NCBI GenBank assembly: GCA_964059195.1 | Contig: CAXKWD010000003.1 | Span: 199,602,174-199,666,173, forward strand | Direction: 5' to 3' | DNA length: 64,000 nucleotides | DNA from: Ectobius pallidus | Taxonomy: Eukaryota > Arthropoda > Insecta > Blattodea > Ectobiidae | In this document: piece by piece, positions 11,650 through 22,604 of the stretch | Numbering within the stretch: the first letter of the stretch is position 1 | Layout: each line of letters begins with the position of its first letter | Notes under the pieces: generated by a model | Seen by the model: the letters and a program-made list of their open reading frames with translations, nothing else | The model's database searches: none | What the model was told of the DNA's origin: nothing | Program-made: the position numbers and the translations under genes

Positions 11650-12840
11650 GCATACCAAACTGTTAATTTGTTCATCCATTAATAATTTAATCAATGCATC
11701 AATCCATCCATCCATTAATTCATTCATCGATAGATCTATACAGCAATTCACTCATCCATTAATCCATCCGTCGATAGATCTACACTGCAATTCATTCATC
11801 CATTCAATAATTCATTCATTTAGTATTCAATGAATGCATCAATCAAATAATCGATCCATACATCATTCATTCATCCATTTATCCATCCACCCATTCATAA
11901 ATCCATGAATGAATTGTTGATTGCATGGGTGGATGGATTAATGGATGGATGTATTGATAGATGGATGAGTGGATGGCTGAATGAATGAATGATGGATGAG
12001 TAAATGAATGATTAACTGGACGGATGGATTGATTAATGGATCTACGAATGAATGGATGATGAATGCATGAACGGATGGTTGGTTGAGTGTGTTGAGATAG
12101 ATAAGAACCATCCATCAATTAATTAATCCATCCAACCAACTATCCATCGATGAATTCATCCTAAAACTATTTAATTAGCCCATCCGTTAATGAATTCACA
12201 TATTTATTAATTCATCCATCCACTAATACATCTATCCATTCGTTCATCAATTAATTCATCCATCTATACAAGCCACCACCCACCATCCATCAATCCATTC
12301 ATCCATAAATCTGTCCATGCATTCAATTATTGTTAATTACTTAAATCATCTATCCACTATTTTAGTAATTGTATAACTGATTAATTAATCCATCCATACG
12401 TCCATTATTTCATTCATTCAATCACCCATCCATCTATCTACTCTTCCTTTCATTAATTCATTCACTCATTTTTCTATAAATCCATGATTTAATTAAATCA
12501 TTAATCGATTAATAAATTCATTCATCCCTCATCCATCCACTCGTGCATTCATCAATAAATTCATTCATGCATAGATCCAACCATTAATGAATTCATACAT
12601 CCATTAATTAATTTATTCATTGGCCCACCCCATCCATTCAACCATTCATTATTAATGAATTCATTCATCCATAAATATATCCATCTATCTATTCATCTAT
12701 TCATCCGAAATTAATTATTTATTTCATATATCTAACCCACCATCCATCCATCCAATAAATTCTTTATGGACAAATGAATAAATGGATGGATGGTTGAAAT
12801 AAATAAACAATTAATTAATTAATTGGATGAATAGATATAT
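11650..12840. repeat. CATC/GATG satellite continuation
   Basis: Degenerate CATCCATT/AATGGATG blocks unlike units 1 and 2 in order, again with strand switches (about 11,900 and 12,110). Ends at a short (AT)n tract at 12,840-12,862. No gene. Confidence 0.8.
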
Positions 12841-12889
12841 AAATATATATATATATATATAAATTATATGGCATTAAATTTTTTTATTG

Positions 12890-13560
12890 GAGATGGTATG
12901 CATGCTTTTGCACATTTCTCAACTCTTCTGTAGACGAATATGACAACAATAATTTATTACTAGCTCCTCCCGTGTTTCGAGAAAATTCTGATCTACCATT
13001 AATTTCACACTGTTTACGCAGAAAACTGTAAAATTGGAATTTCCTCGAAATGCGGAAGGAACTAGTTATTATTATTGTCATATTCGTGTTCACAAGGGTA
13101 AATTTATAGGGAACACATGTATCTAAAGTCTGAACAAAATTTGTCCTTCATATAATACATTTTTCTTTGAATCGTTCATACTTTTTGTGCGCAAACTGTG
13201 TGACAATAATGTAAAATCGGAATTTTCTCGAAATGCGTAACTAACTTTTTATTATTACTGTCATATTCTTGTTTAGAAGGATCGAATTATAGGAACACAT
13301 GTATCTCAAGCCGGAACAAAATTTTTTCTCCTTATAATAATTATTTATTGATATCGTTCCCCCTTTTTCTGCATAAACTGAGAGACACTAAAGTAAAATT
13401 AGATTTTTCTCGAAATACGGAATGAACAAATTATTATTATTTTCATATTCGTATTCAGAAGGATCGAATTATACGGAGAATGTGTATCTGAAGTCGGAAT
13501 AGAATTTTTACTCCACATGATAAATATTTATTGATATCGTTCTCCCTTTTTTTTTTAGTC
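12890..13560. repeat. ~183-bp tandem repeat, about three units
   Basis: The motif TTTCTCGAAATGCGG recurs near 13,044, 13,228 and 13,409, each followed at constant distance by a TCATATTCGT block and a GGATCGAATTATA block. Units are diverged (about 75-85% by eye). A partial opposite-strand piece lies near 12,965. No coding capacity. Confidence 0.7.
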
Positions 13561-13736
13561 GAACGGGCTTTTCCGCTATTTTTGATATTAAACCTTTAAC
13601 TACTTAATCGGGATTGTGGATTCTGAATTTAACACATTCGAATTTGGCGGTGAAGATGAAGAACATTGCTTACTTGACTCACGGCACTCTAAGCAAAAAA
13701 CGTCTTTACCGACCGCACATTAAAACTGGCAGCATG
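13561..13736. other. Unique left flank of the palindromic element
   Basis: Short stretch without recognisable gene or repeat that leads directly into the 6-bp target duplication. Confidence 0.4.
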
Positions 13737-13742
13737 AAGGCA
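13737..13742. other. Left target-site duplication AAGGCA
   Basis: AAGGCA immediately precedes AGTAGTATAGGG; the same hexamer follows the mirror end at 31,809-31,814. Confidence 0.85.
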
Positions 13743-13795
13743 AGTAGTATAGGGCAAGGTATGTAGCGGTTTGAGGGGAAATGGGGTGGGGGTAA

Positions 13796-14055
13796 TGACG
13801 TCATCAGTGGTGGGGGGTGATGACGTCATCACTTCCCCTCCAAGATGGCGGCACTTCCGGTTCCGGAACAAGATGGCGGCACTTCCGGTTCCGGAACAAG
13901 ATGGCGGCACTTCCGGTTCCGGAACAAGATGGCGGTACTTCCTGTTCCGGAACAAGATGGCGGCACTTCCGGTTCCGGAACAAGATGGCGGTACTTCCTG
14001 TTCCGGAACAAGTTGGCGGCACTTCCTGTTCCGGAACAAGATGGCGGCTAGCGCG
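13796..14055. promoter_or_regulatory. Left terminal CRE pair and 7 x 28-bp ETS/YY1-like array
   Basis: Two perfect CRE/ATF palindromes TGACGTCA (13,796-13,803 and 13,821-13,828) are followed from 13,841 by seven 28-bp units and a partial one. On the minus strand each unit contains an ETS-family consensus (CCGGAAGTG, or the variant CAGGAAGT) directly joined to GCCGCCATCTTG, the YY1-type motif. Two types of substitution (G/A after AAGT and CCGG/CAGG) define unit subtypes. This looks like a dense promoter/enhancer array; transcription-factor binding is inferred from consensus only. Overlapping MAALPVPEQDG-type frames are repeat artefacts. Confidence 0.75.
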
Positions 14056-14131
14056 AAATTCAAATTAGAAAATGCAAGAGCTGGCGCCAAATTCAAATTA
14101 ATTTTATATTTATATTTATTTAATAAAATCT

Positions 14132-14207
14132 TGTCATAGAGGTGGACTCGAACCTTTCAAGTTGTCATTACCAAGTACCTGCGTTTAACCGCATGACCAC
14201 GCTGACA
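14132..14207 (-). repeat. tRNA-like segment, left arm
   Basis: On the minus strand it has box-A-like GTGGTCATGCGGTTAAACGC and box-B GGTTCGAGTCC at tRNA spacing, with TGTCA...TGACA terminal pairing. Anticodon and T stems pair poorly, so it is more likely tRNA-derived or a Pol III promoter relic. It differs from the right-arm copy at two or more positions. Confidence 0.4.
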
Positions 14208-14439
14208 ATCGATGATTCAACCCAAACATTGTCTGATATATAATTCAGTGACGTCATGGTTATTTGATATTGTACTTTCATAGTTGATTACTAGATGGAG
14301 GTTGTGTAACATGGTTATTCAATCTTGTACTTTAATAATTGTTTACTAGATGGAGGATTTGTAACATACCGCTAGATGTCGGTTGTGATATAAGATGGCG
14401 GCTAGCGCCAAATTCAAAATTCGAAAATGCAAGAGTGTG

Positions 14440-14915
14440 CTAAGTCGAAATTTAACCAACTCCCCCTTACGAATACAACGACTACTTTTTAAATTCTGAA
14501 TTTTTGTGTATTGTAGGCCAATTTCTTTTTATGGATGCAGCGCCAAATCTGTTAACCAAGTCCCCCTTACGAATACAGCGACTACTTTTAAATTCAGAAT
14601 TTTGTGTAAGGTAGACCGATTTCTTTTATGTATGCAGCACCTAAACCATCATTACGAATACAGCGACTACTTTTTAAATTCAGAATGTTGCGTACGGTAG
14701 ACAGCTTCTTTTTTTATGGATGCAGAGCCAAAACTGTTAAACAAGTCCCCAAAAAACGGTTAACCAACTCCATTACGAATACAAAGGCTACTTTTTAAAT
14801 TCCGTATTTTGTGTATGGTAGTCGAACTTCTTTTATGGATGTAGTGCTAAAACTGATAACCAATTCCCATTAAGAATTCGGAATTTCATGTATGGTAGAC
14901 TATTCTGAATTAATG
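14440..14915. repeat. ~100-bp tandem repeat, left arm
   Basis: CCTTACGAATAC/ CATTACGAATAC followed by a TTTTTAAATTCNGAATTT block recurs near 14,467, 14,568, 14,652 and 14,774, each with a CTTTTATGGATG-type block. It is mirrored in the right arm at 30,640-31,085. No gene. Confidence 0.65.
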
Positions 14916-15430
14916 TTTTAAAACAATGTTTTTAACTAGACACAAAAGACGTAATTTCTGTAAAACTATGAACTGGTCCTATAATATTGTTGCAGACTTA
15001 AATGCGTTACATAAAAATTTTGTTCTAATGGTAAATTGAAACATCATATGATACAATGAGAATAAATCATGCCTATAATTAAAATTATCCCGTTTACAAA
15101 TGATATCATCAGGACACTGTATGGATCAGTTTTCTTGATAACAATCTTACCAAGTTCTGGACTTGAAACACTCATTTACCTTAATGAGTCACAACTAGCG
15201 AAAATAATTTATACAATAAACTTTTTTTCTACCGACCCGATTTATTTCAAAATTAGTACATAAGCGTATTATAGTGTTAGAAAGAAACCTTTAAAATTTC
15301 ATACCTGTAACTATTATATTTCACAGAATACATGATACAAAAATATTACTTAAAGATTTTATCAATCTAAAGTTTTGATTTCGTGTAGAAGTCATCCCAT
15401 GAATCATAAGTGGACTAAACTATTGTATAT
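14916..15430. other. Left-arm non-coding stretch
   Basis: AT-rich; only 60-64-codon frames without support. It mirrors 30,110-30,640 in the right arm. Confidence 0.4.
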
Positions 15431-15561
15431 GAAAAGTCTTTTTCTAACGAAGCGATTTAATTGAAAATTTGAACAATCATCTGTTACAATGTAAGTGCAA
15501 AACCTTTTAAAAATCAAGGTTGTAGCTGTAATATTTCCCTGAATATTTTTTAAAAAAATAA

Positions 15562-17699
15562 CACTAGTTAACAAGGTTTTTGCCACATGGTTGAAACTAT
15601 GTGTATCAGATCAAGTTTTATGTGTTATTTACGAATATGAACATAAAAATGTTCCATCACCCTCAAATTTTTAGGAAATCACTAAAATATATCTAAAAAT
15701 ATGAAAAAGTAGTAGTAATAATTATTACAACCACTTCTTTTTATAATTATAACTAGTATACAAAAATTATTATAATTATTAACCAATTGTGGAGCTTTAT
15801 TATCTTTCTTAAAGCCAGTTTGCACAACAATTTGTCCATTCTTACATGCCTGAAGAGGCATAGGGATGTGCGGTACCTTTCGAGGTAGGGATTAGTGAAG
15901 TGCTTGGCGGATAGGAAATGGCTGAGTGTATGGGGTGAGATAGGGTGTTAACATGAAATGTTCAGGTTTTTTTGTTTAGTTTGAGTTTGGCTGTGCCTCT
16001 GAAAAGTGTTGTAAGTGAGTTTTTCTGCCTGTAGTTTAATTTTCACTACAATGAAGAAATTACGCTGTGCATGTGTTAATTCGCCAAATACTTTCTGTTA
16101 CATGTGTAAACAGTTTACTATTAAAAATCAACATCGATCTTTAACAGAAACATTAAAAGAGGCTTACTACAGTTATTTTGGATGTCGTGTTGGTGATGAA
16201 GACAAAGTGTGGGCCCCGAACGTGTGCTGTATAACATGTTACTCAAATCTAATTAAGTGGGAAAATGGTGACAAAACCCGTGCTATGCCTTTCGCGGTCC
16301 CAGTGATCTGGCATGAACCAACTAGCAAGCACAAGATTGTTATTTTTGCTTAACAAGAATTGGAGGACATTCTAAAAGGACAAAATCTAATATTGAGTAC
16401 CCCAATGTTCCATCTGTTATAAGACCTGTTCCACGTGGGCCTGAACTCCCAATCCCTAGTCCACCTACACAGTTAGAAAAGTCCTCTCCAGGAGAAGAAC
16501 AAGCAGATGAGTTACCAAAACCATCCACTTCCTCTGATCCAAACTATAGCCCAGAACATAAAAAGAAACCCCTCCTGATTAATCAATCCAGACTGAACGA
16601 CTTAGGTAGAGATATGTACGAGTATCTCACGAAGTAGCAGGCTGAAGTGCTTGGATCGCGACTTCAAGAATGGAATCTACTTTCCCCCAGTACTAGAATT
16701 TCTTCTTTCCAGAAGAGACATGAACAATTTTCTGGTTATTATGTAATGGAAAATGCCCTCTGTGCATGTATAAATATAGACGGTTTAATGGATGAGCTTG
16801 GATTTCAACATGTCCCTGAAGGATGGAGATAATTTGATTCCTTGAAAGCAAGTCTCAAAGCAGTATTGTTACACAGCCTGGAAGGCCTGTTCTGAGGTAG
16901 TGAATGGGTTTCTGGGAAATAATAAAGCAGAAAATTGCCGACAATTGGTTCAAGAACTTCTGGAGAGTTACAAACAACTAGGATGCAGAATGTCTCTGAA
17001 AATTCATTTTCTCCTTTTGCACCTGGAATTTTTCCCTGAGAATTTCGGTGCTGTCAGTGATGAGCAAGGGGAAAAATTTCACCACGACATACAGTAAATG
17101 GAGCAGAGATATCAAGGTAGATGGAATCCTCACATGATGGGTGACTATTGCTGGTTTTTAGGTAGGGAGACTGACACGCACTACAAGAGGAAGAATTAAC
17201 TGTAAGTCTTAAAATTAAAAGTAGCTGTCACATTTATAATCCCTATAGGCCTACTGCATGTTTAAGTTACTAAGTAGTACTACAAAGGGTTTTTGACTAT
17301 TAATTCTTAGGATTTCTTAATTACAAGTCACAATTTCAAATTGTTTACTTTATAGCAAAAATTACATCATTTTATTACATTTTACTGAGGATGAAAGTCA
17401 ATTTGTCAATAGTAGCATCAATTTATTCCTTTTATATTACCTCATATGTAAAAGTAAGGCATTTTATAACATAATTCTATAAATAAATTAATTATACTTG
17501 TGACATTTTTAGAATTATGTTTAAATTAAACAAAATTTTCTGAATTTTTTTTCTAGAATCGAACTCGGTTCTGTCACACGAAAACGTTACGTGTTACGGA
17601 CTTTTTAATGTCATTTTCGTGTTCAGGCGGTCTGTTTTATATAAAACGACCTGGTTTTGTCCATGTGGCAGACAAAAAGTTGAAATTTGCTGACTAGTG
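15562..17699 (+). mobile_element. CACTA (EnSpm)-type transposon inserted in left arm
   Basis: Begins CACTAGTTAACAAGG and ends in ...GCTGACTAGTG, inverted termini starting CACTAGT. A shared TTTTTG(T)C(T)GCCACATGG block lies further in at each end. It is flanked by TAA (15,559-15,561 and 17,700-17,702). The right arm has the empty site with a single TAA (AAAAAAATAAGTTATAT in complement, near 29,965), so both boundaries and the 3-bp duplication are directly proven. CACTA termini with 3-bp duplications define the CACTA/EnSpm superfamily. Confidence 0.85.
16051..17199 (+). pseudogene. Decayed CACTA-associated transposase-like gene
   Basis: The ATG at 16,051 opens a Cys-rich N-terminus (CACVN...CYMCKQF, later VCCITCYSNL), a treble-clef/zinc-like layout. 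The frame is lost near 16,345, carries TAG at 16,635-16,637, and has an internal deletion around 16,870-16,895 that joins the mid region to the C-terminal part (VNGFLGNNKAENCRQLV... to the HHDIQ, WNPHMMGDYCWFLGRE region), ending near 17,199. I recognise this as a protein family dispersed in many copies in arthropod genomes. Its position inside CACTA termini suggests that it is the CACTA transposase or an accessory. The copy is non-functional. Confidence 0.7.
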
Positions 17700-18110
17700 T
17701 AAGTTATATATTAACGCGAAGGAATTTGTACTAATTTGCTATGTATGACTCACAACTAGGATGATATATTTTACAGCAAAAAACTTTTTTTCTAACGAAG
17801 CGATTTAATTGAAAATTTGTACAATCATCTGTTACACGGTAAGTGCAAAACCTTTTAAAAATCAAGGTTGTAGCTGCTATACTTCACTGAATATTTTTTT
17901 AAATAAGTTATATATTAACGCGAAGGAATTTGTACTAATTTGCTGTGTATGACTCACAACTAGGATGATATAATTTACAGCAAAAACTTTTTTCTAACGA
18001 AGCGATTTAATTGAAAATTTGTACAATCATCTGTTACACTGTAAGTGCAAAACCTTTTAAAAATCAAGGTTGTAGCTGTAATATTTCCCTGAATATTTTT
18101 TAAAAATATT

Positions 18111-19232
18111 GTTAATTACAAGAATTCTTATGAAAACAGTTATCAATGTATGAACAGCAGAATGATCTTACGATCTGGCAATGTACACCCTTTACATTTG
18201 ATTTTTAGATAGGACTTTCTTTTTTTAGAGGTAAAATAAAAACAGCATTTAAATGTACCTTATTTATTTTCACAAGAAATATTATTATAGTACAGCAAAG
18301 TGGTACATACAAATCAATAATAGATGGGAGGAATTCCTTATTACAGATAAAATCAACCGTTAAAATTTCTTAGTCACCCCAAGCCGACGCGGATCTTATA
18401 CACGGAACTGAATGAAAATACATCATGTACAGATAAAGATCAACCGTTACATCCTGAATAGTTCCGGGTCACCCCTGCCGACACGGAAGTGACTGAAAAT
18501 ACACATACATACAAACATCCTGCATGCTAATTGTAGATCATCAATATGACACGTTCCTCCAGTATAGTCAAATTTTCTCCTAAACAATATTACAGAGTCA
18601 TCAAAATATGTTTATCTCTACACAACCCCAGGCTATGTGAATGTCAGTAGTGAAAGTGATAATAATAATAATAAAAAAGTTACAGAATTACTTATACCAT
18701 TTGCGAAAGCTGTTTATGTTTTCCCACTGCATAGAAATTGCAAGATAAATAAATAAATACTTACATAACTTTTTCTTTTCTCCTTCCAGATGAACAGTGT
18801 TAGTATTACTATCAACTAATTGAAATGACTGTGAAAGGATTAGGAATACGGTTAAGGTGAATTTTCATATCAGAACGTCACAACTTTATTCTGTATCATA
18901 AGATTGTCACGTTCCCATGAAATAATGTGTATAAACAAAGGGCTTCACTGTAGTAGAACTGTATGATTTATTTCATAGGTAACGATGTCATATAATGATA
19001 GATTTTTCCCAACTTGTACGAACACCCTCTATGTTTATATAATTAAACACTTCACTTTGCATGAGTACAAATTTACTCGTGATGTCATTTATAATAGTAG
19101 TGGAATCATAAAGAGGTAAGTAATCTCCTTATTACGTAAAATAATGCGAGAACTATCGTAATGTATCACACATTCTTTCAAGTCCTTACATCTCTGTAAT
19201 TGAAATAGTCTTCTCTAAACAGTAACGTTGTT
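18111..19232. other. Left-arm non-coding region beyond the unknown gene
   Basis: AT-rich, without usable frames; mirrors 28,428-29,555. It may hold 3' UTR of the neighbouring gene. Nothing else is recognised. Confidence 0.4.
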
Positions 19233-19740
19233 TTATGTAACTTGTTTAACTTCAGGTTTGTTTAAAAACACGTAATGAATATTGTCTATGATCCATGACT
19301 TTAAACTTAAAACAATTTGTTTTGCACATTTTGCTTCAGGAAAAGTATGAAATTTACAGACAGTAATACATTTAGGTAGAATATTTAAATTTGGACAATT
19401 GAAATCAAATAGATCGTAGACCTCAACAGACGGAATAATGTTTTGTAGAAATTGTTTCTTCTGACAACCTTTCACAAATACATGATCACAATTGTTGAAA
19501 ATGTTTCTCACAATATTTTCCATATGAACATAATCTACAAACCCAAGATCGTATTGTAATCCATGATGAAAATGTTCTAAGTAATGTTTTGTCATCTCGT
19601 TTACAACACTGTCTTCAGGACTGTTGAATAATATATGTACACTGTTTTCACCTTTCAAATCACAAGAAAAAAATTCTTTTACAAAAAATACCGCTGATGC
19701 TGCGTCGACATAACCCTGTACATCAACAACGCGACCATTC
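19233..19740 (-). CDS. Unknown-function gene, terminal coding exon, left copy (intact)
   Basis: The frame is open from a probable splice acceptor (TTTTGATCCAG on the minus strand, AG at 19,741-19,742) to the stop at 19,233. An in-frame TGA just upstream shows that the start must lie in another exon, which I could not place. About 168 residues: an N-terminal VVDVQGYVDA / FFVKEFF block, a central HHGLQYDLGFVDYVHMENI block, an HVFVKG-QKKQFLQNI block, then a Cys/His-containing tail (CPNLNIL...CITVCKFH...CAKQIVLSL). The block order resembles a family I have seen repeatedly in arthropod genomes without known function; an RNase-H-like nuclease fold is possible but unproven. Compared with the right copy, this one keeps GAA at 19,674-19,676. 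Confidence 0.6.
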
Positions 19741-19881
19741 CTGGATCAAAAGAAAATAATATATTACTATCAAAATTCAGACGTTTACGCAAATATAAAA
19801 TAAATAATGATGTGTTTCTTTGTCATTAAGATCTGTTCTTTTCTTCCTTTAAAAATAGCGTTGTTGAACACTGTTTTTTTT

Positions 19882-20205
19882 TCATGAACCGTTAACCAGA
19901 CTTAAATTATATGCATTAGATCCGTCGAAATGTCCTTTATACACTAGCCCTAATTTGCATATGCCTGTGTTTATAGAATCAAAATCTTTCGCCTCAAACT
20001 GTTCAGAATACTTCTTTGGTAGAAAAACAGCCAGAAGTTCCTCCTTGTTTGACGTTTGTAATTCCAACAACACAGAGTCCCCATACTTAGTGTGTTTTAA
20101 TTCAGCTGATAGAACATTATATGTTTGCCCTATGACTAGTTGCGAAATGGAAACGCACCTTGCTCCGTAAGTGGTCTTGTTGAATTTTTCGATTATTGAA
20201 ACCAT
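19882..20205 (-). CDS. Small protein, 107 aa, VFLP family (left copy)
   Basis: The ATG directly follows a strong 3' splice site (CTTGCTTTTCAG), so translation starts in exon 2 after a non-coding leader exon. It has a central pattern G-X2-Y-X-V...T-X-YG...L...VFLP(K/R)(F/Y), shared with the 141-aa neighbour, so the two are paralogues. The mixed beta pattern could be an OB-like fold, which would suit a single-strand nucleic-acid-binding replication protein, but that is inference. It is identical in amino-acid sequence to the right-arm copy at 27,450-27,773. Confidence 0.65.
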   Translation of the reverse strand: MVSIIEKFNKTTYGARCVSISQLVIGQTYNVLSAELKHTKYGDSVLLELQTSNKEELLAVFLPKKYSEQFEAKDFDSINTGICKLGLVYKGHFDGSNAYNLSLVNGS

Positions 20206-20536
20206 CTGAAAAGCAAGAAAAGTTTTTTAGTATATAAATTATGTTAACATTAAACTGTAGCACGTGTTTATGTAAAAATGAACAATCGAAGGACCTACAA
20301 ATAATTAACAAAACTAGTAAAAAAAAAATAGAATCTATTAGAAATAGGAAAACAAACAAGAAGTTAATTATATTTAGCAGAAAAAAACACTATGAATAAT
20401 AATAATAATAATAATTTTAACAGTCTAGAAAGTGTGCGTGATGTAATTGTTTATTTCTTCAGAAAACGAAGTTAATAGAAATAGGAAAACGAAAACGTGA
20501 AGTTAATTATATTTATTTTATAATCAAACGTGGCCT

Positions 20537-20715
20537 CACTTACCTCTATAGTTTTGTAGGAGAAAAGACAATGATAGAAGAACAGATGTAGATGCTGACG
20601 TCAACTATGTAGTCTTCACTATTCACACAGCTATGAAACAATGATTCAAGACGGAACTGTCCGGCAGTTTATATAGATTGGAATGAGTAACGGTTTCGTC
20701 AACCCGGAACTTTGT
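20537..20715 (-). promoter_or_regulatory. TATA promoter and non-coding leader exon, left arm, functional module
   Basis: Minus strand: TATATAA at 20,669-20,675, a CRE-like TGACGTCA about 70 bp downstream, and a leader exon ending ATAGAG|GTAAGTG at 20,544. The intron then runs to the acceptor just before the 107-aa ORF at 20,205. No ATG is present in the leader. Mirrors 26,930-27,110. Confidence 0.7.
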
Positions 20716-20729
20716 TCGAAAATAGAATT

Positions 20730-21600
20730 ATATGCAGGATGTAGTTCAAAAACTGTTACGACCTGCTCTTATACTTTAGTCGCATTTAGAATTATATGAC
20801 TCAACCGGATCTTATAAGAGTACATCCTTGTTTACAGACCTAGATACAATGACCTTTATGCGGATATCAGATAAAGGGTTTTTCCTTAACTTGTTACGAC
20901 CTGTTCCTATAAGGAAATCCTATTTAGAATTATATGACTCAACACGTTCTTACGCTAGTACGTCCTTGTTCGAAAATAGATAGACACATAGTTAATTAGA
21001 AACCGGAACCGTATTTCTTAGAACTTTCACAAGTTTCGTATTCAAAAATAGAATTAGGTGGGGGAACTGGATTTCATACACGCTGTTTACTGACAGCAAT
21101 TACGTTATAGTTTCAAGCTTATTCAGACATGATGCGGATATCAGATAACGGGTTTTTCTTTAACTTGTTACGACCTGCTCCTATAAGGAAAAACAGAGCT
21201 TGTGATAAAAACGTATAACATTATTTAAATGTAGAAATGATTACTAACATGTGCCAAATTAATTTGAAAATGTCATACATGTGCACTTCATTTGCTATGA
21301 AAGCTAAAATATTTATGCAACTCACGGTTGAAAACTTACAATGCGTGCCTTTATAACAGTTACAAACTCGAAATTTAAAAGGTTTTGCACTTACAACGTA
21401 ACAGGTGATTGTTCAAAGAAAAGAGTTTTTTAGTATATAAATTATGTTAACATTAAACTGTAGCAAGTGTTTATGTAAAAATGAACAATCGAAGGACCTA
21501 CAAATAATTAACAAAACTAGTAAAAAAAATAGAATCTATTAGAAATAGGAAAACAAACAAGAAGTTAATTATATTTTTTAAACAAACAAACAAACATGAC
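20730..21600. other. Left-arm intermodule region
   Basis: Holds short direct repeats of TTAACTTGTTACGACCTG and TCAGATAACGGGTTTTTC-type blocks (20,880 and 21,145) and a lone 205-bp-repeat core. No gene. Mirrors 26,050-26,925. Confidence 0.5.
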
Positions 21601-21604
21601 GTCA

Positions 21605-21785
21605 CTTACATCTATAGTTTGTAGGAGAAAAGACAATGATAGAAGAACAGATGTAGATGCTGACGTCAACTATGTAGTCTTCACTATTCACACAGCTATG
21701 AAACAATGATTCAAGACGGAACTGTCCGACAGTTTATATAGATTGGAATGAGTAACGGTTTCGTCAACCCGGAACTTCGTTCGAA
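21605..21785 (-). promoter_or_regulatory. Duplicate TATA promoter/leader module, left arm
   Basis: Second copy of the module (~1.06 kb away) with the same TATA, CRE and donor. It is followed by intron-like sequence that decays before any acceptor or ORF. Its start overlaps the end of the 141-aa gene. Confidence 0.65.
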
Positions 21786-22189
21786 CCAGGTGAATTCGGC
21801 TCCTTAGCGTAGTACATCAATGAAAGTTTCTCCTCGTTCATCTGTTGAAGCTGATCCTCACTCAGCTTTCCAAACCTTCCTGGTAGAAAAACGCTGCATC
21901 CAATCATTAAGTCTATAACGATTCTCCTCCCATACCTTGTATACACAGATCGAGCTTCCTTTACCGGATAAGCAAGTCCAATTTGTAGCTCACTCAACGA
22001 CTTGTTACATCTCACATCGGGGACGTACACAGTTGAATAACGCTTTAGAGTGGATACTATAGACGTCTTCTTATTCTTGGTTTCTTGTGTATTTGGTAAG
22101 TCCTTCGTTGTAATATCTAATATATCAGCAACAGTAGCAGCTGTAGTAGATTTAGGTGCACTTTTACGATCACGCTTCAATGTTGACAT
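21764..22189 (-). CDS. Small protein, 141 aa, VFLP family (left copy)
   Basis: A basic, Ser/Thr-rich N-terminus (residues 1-45, including a Lys-rich stretch) precedes a globular half with G-X2-Y-X-V (about residues 71-76), T-X-YG (about 84-88) and VFLPGRF (about 99-105), the pattern also seen in the 107-aa gene. The ATG lies 70 bp downstream of the BIR gene, with a TATA-like GTATATAAT between them. The last codons are encoded by sequence belonging to the duplicated promoter module, so the C-terminus is probably an acquired tail. It is identical to the right copy. Function unknown; nucleic-acid binding is conceivable from the basic tail. Confidence 0.65.
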   Translation of the reverse strand: MSTLKRDRKSAPKSTTAATVADILDITTKDLPNTQETKNKKTSIVSTLKRYSTVYVPDVRCNKSLSELQIGLAYPVKEARSVYTRYGRRIVIDLMIGCSVFLPGRFGKLSEDQLQQMNEEKLSLMYYAKEPNSPGSNEVPG

Positions 22190-22259
22190 GTTGTAAGCTT
22201 GAAGATCACTAAACTATGTATACATGTAACTAAGGTATTATATACTGTTCACCTTTCCC

Positions 22260-22604
22260 TCACTCTTGTTGTACATGATCATGCTCGTCAGGAACATTCG
22301 TCTTTTCACCTGTGCCACAATCATCTCGTCCCATGTCGATGAGGACCTCACCTTTAGTTTTACTTATAAACCTGCAGAAGGGGGCCCATCTTCTATGTTC
22401 ATTTGCTGGATCGTCCGTTTTTTCCCAGTGTCCTATCTGCGTATGACAGTACGCGCACTCGACTACGTCGTTGTATCCAATATAGTAGAATCCGGCTTCG
22501 CTCATTTTGTCCAAGTCTATAAATGTCAATGGCCAATCTTTAAAAGTTTTACGTCGATCAGATTGATTATGCATATCAAACATCGATCCATAATACAGAG
22601 CCAT
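22260..22604 (-). CDS. Single-BIR, IAP-like protein (left copy)
   Basis: A 114-residue protein with one BIR domain (about residues 17-81): R-X-TFKDWP start, MSEAGFYYIG, then zinc ligands Cys50, Cys53, His70 and Cys77 in the canonical C-X2-C-X16-H-X6-C spacing, with DDP-X2-EH before the histidine. BIR proteins block caspases or bind apoptotic or mitotic partners. This one lacks a RING, so ubiquitin-ligase activity is not expected. The tail is acidic. I chose the ATG at 22,604; an in-frame GTG seven codons upstream is less likely. Identical to the right copy, so both remain open. An anti-apoptotic role during element or virus replication is inference. Confidence 0.85.
   Translation of the reverse strand: MALYYGSMFDMHNQSDRRKTFKDWPLTFIDLDKMSEAGFYYIGYNDVVECAYCHTQIGHWEKTDDPANEHRRWAPFCRFISKTKGEVLIDMGRDDCGTGEKTNVPDEHDHVQQE

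Larger units (their letters stand above)
15431..18110. repeat. ~205-bp tandem repeat units, left arm (split by the CACTA element)
   Basis: Three units with the core GTAAGTGCAAAACCTTTTAA followed by a TCAAGGTTGTAGCTG block (near 15,490, 17,840 and 18,045). The first is separated from the others by the CACTA insertion. The mirrored intact array is at 29,555-30,085. A lone core also lies near 21,385. Confidence 0.75.

Noticed and set aside
13841..14055. CRISPR-like array
   Set aside because: Units are contiguous 28-mers without spacers, in a eukaryotic genome.
13689..14139. ORFs up to 142 codons over the 28-bp arrays
   Set aside because: Open in several frames on both strands because 28-bp units rotate the frame; the protein repeats merely mirror the DNA array.
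14132..14207. Functional tRNA gene
   Set aside because: Anticodon and T stems do not pair and the two arm copies differ; only tRNA-like boxes are present.
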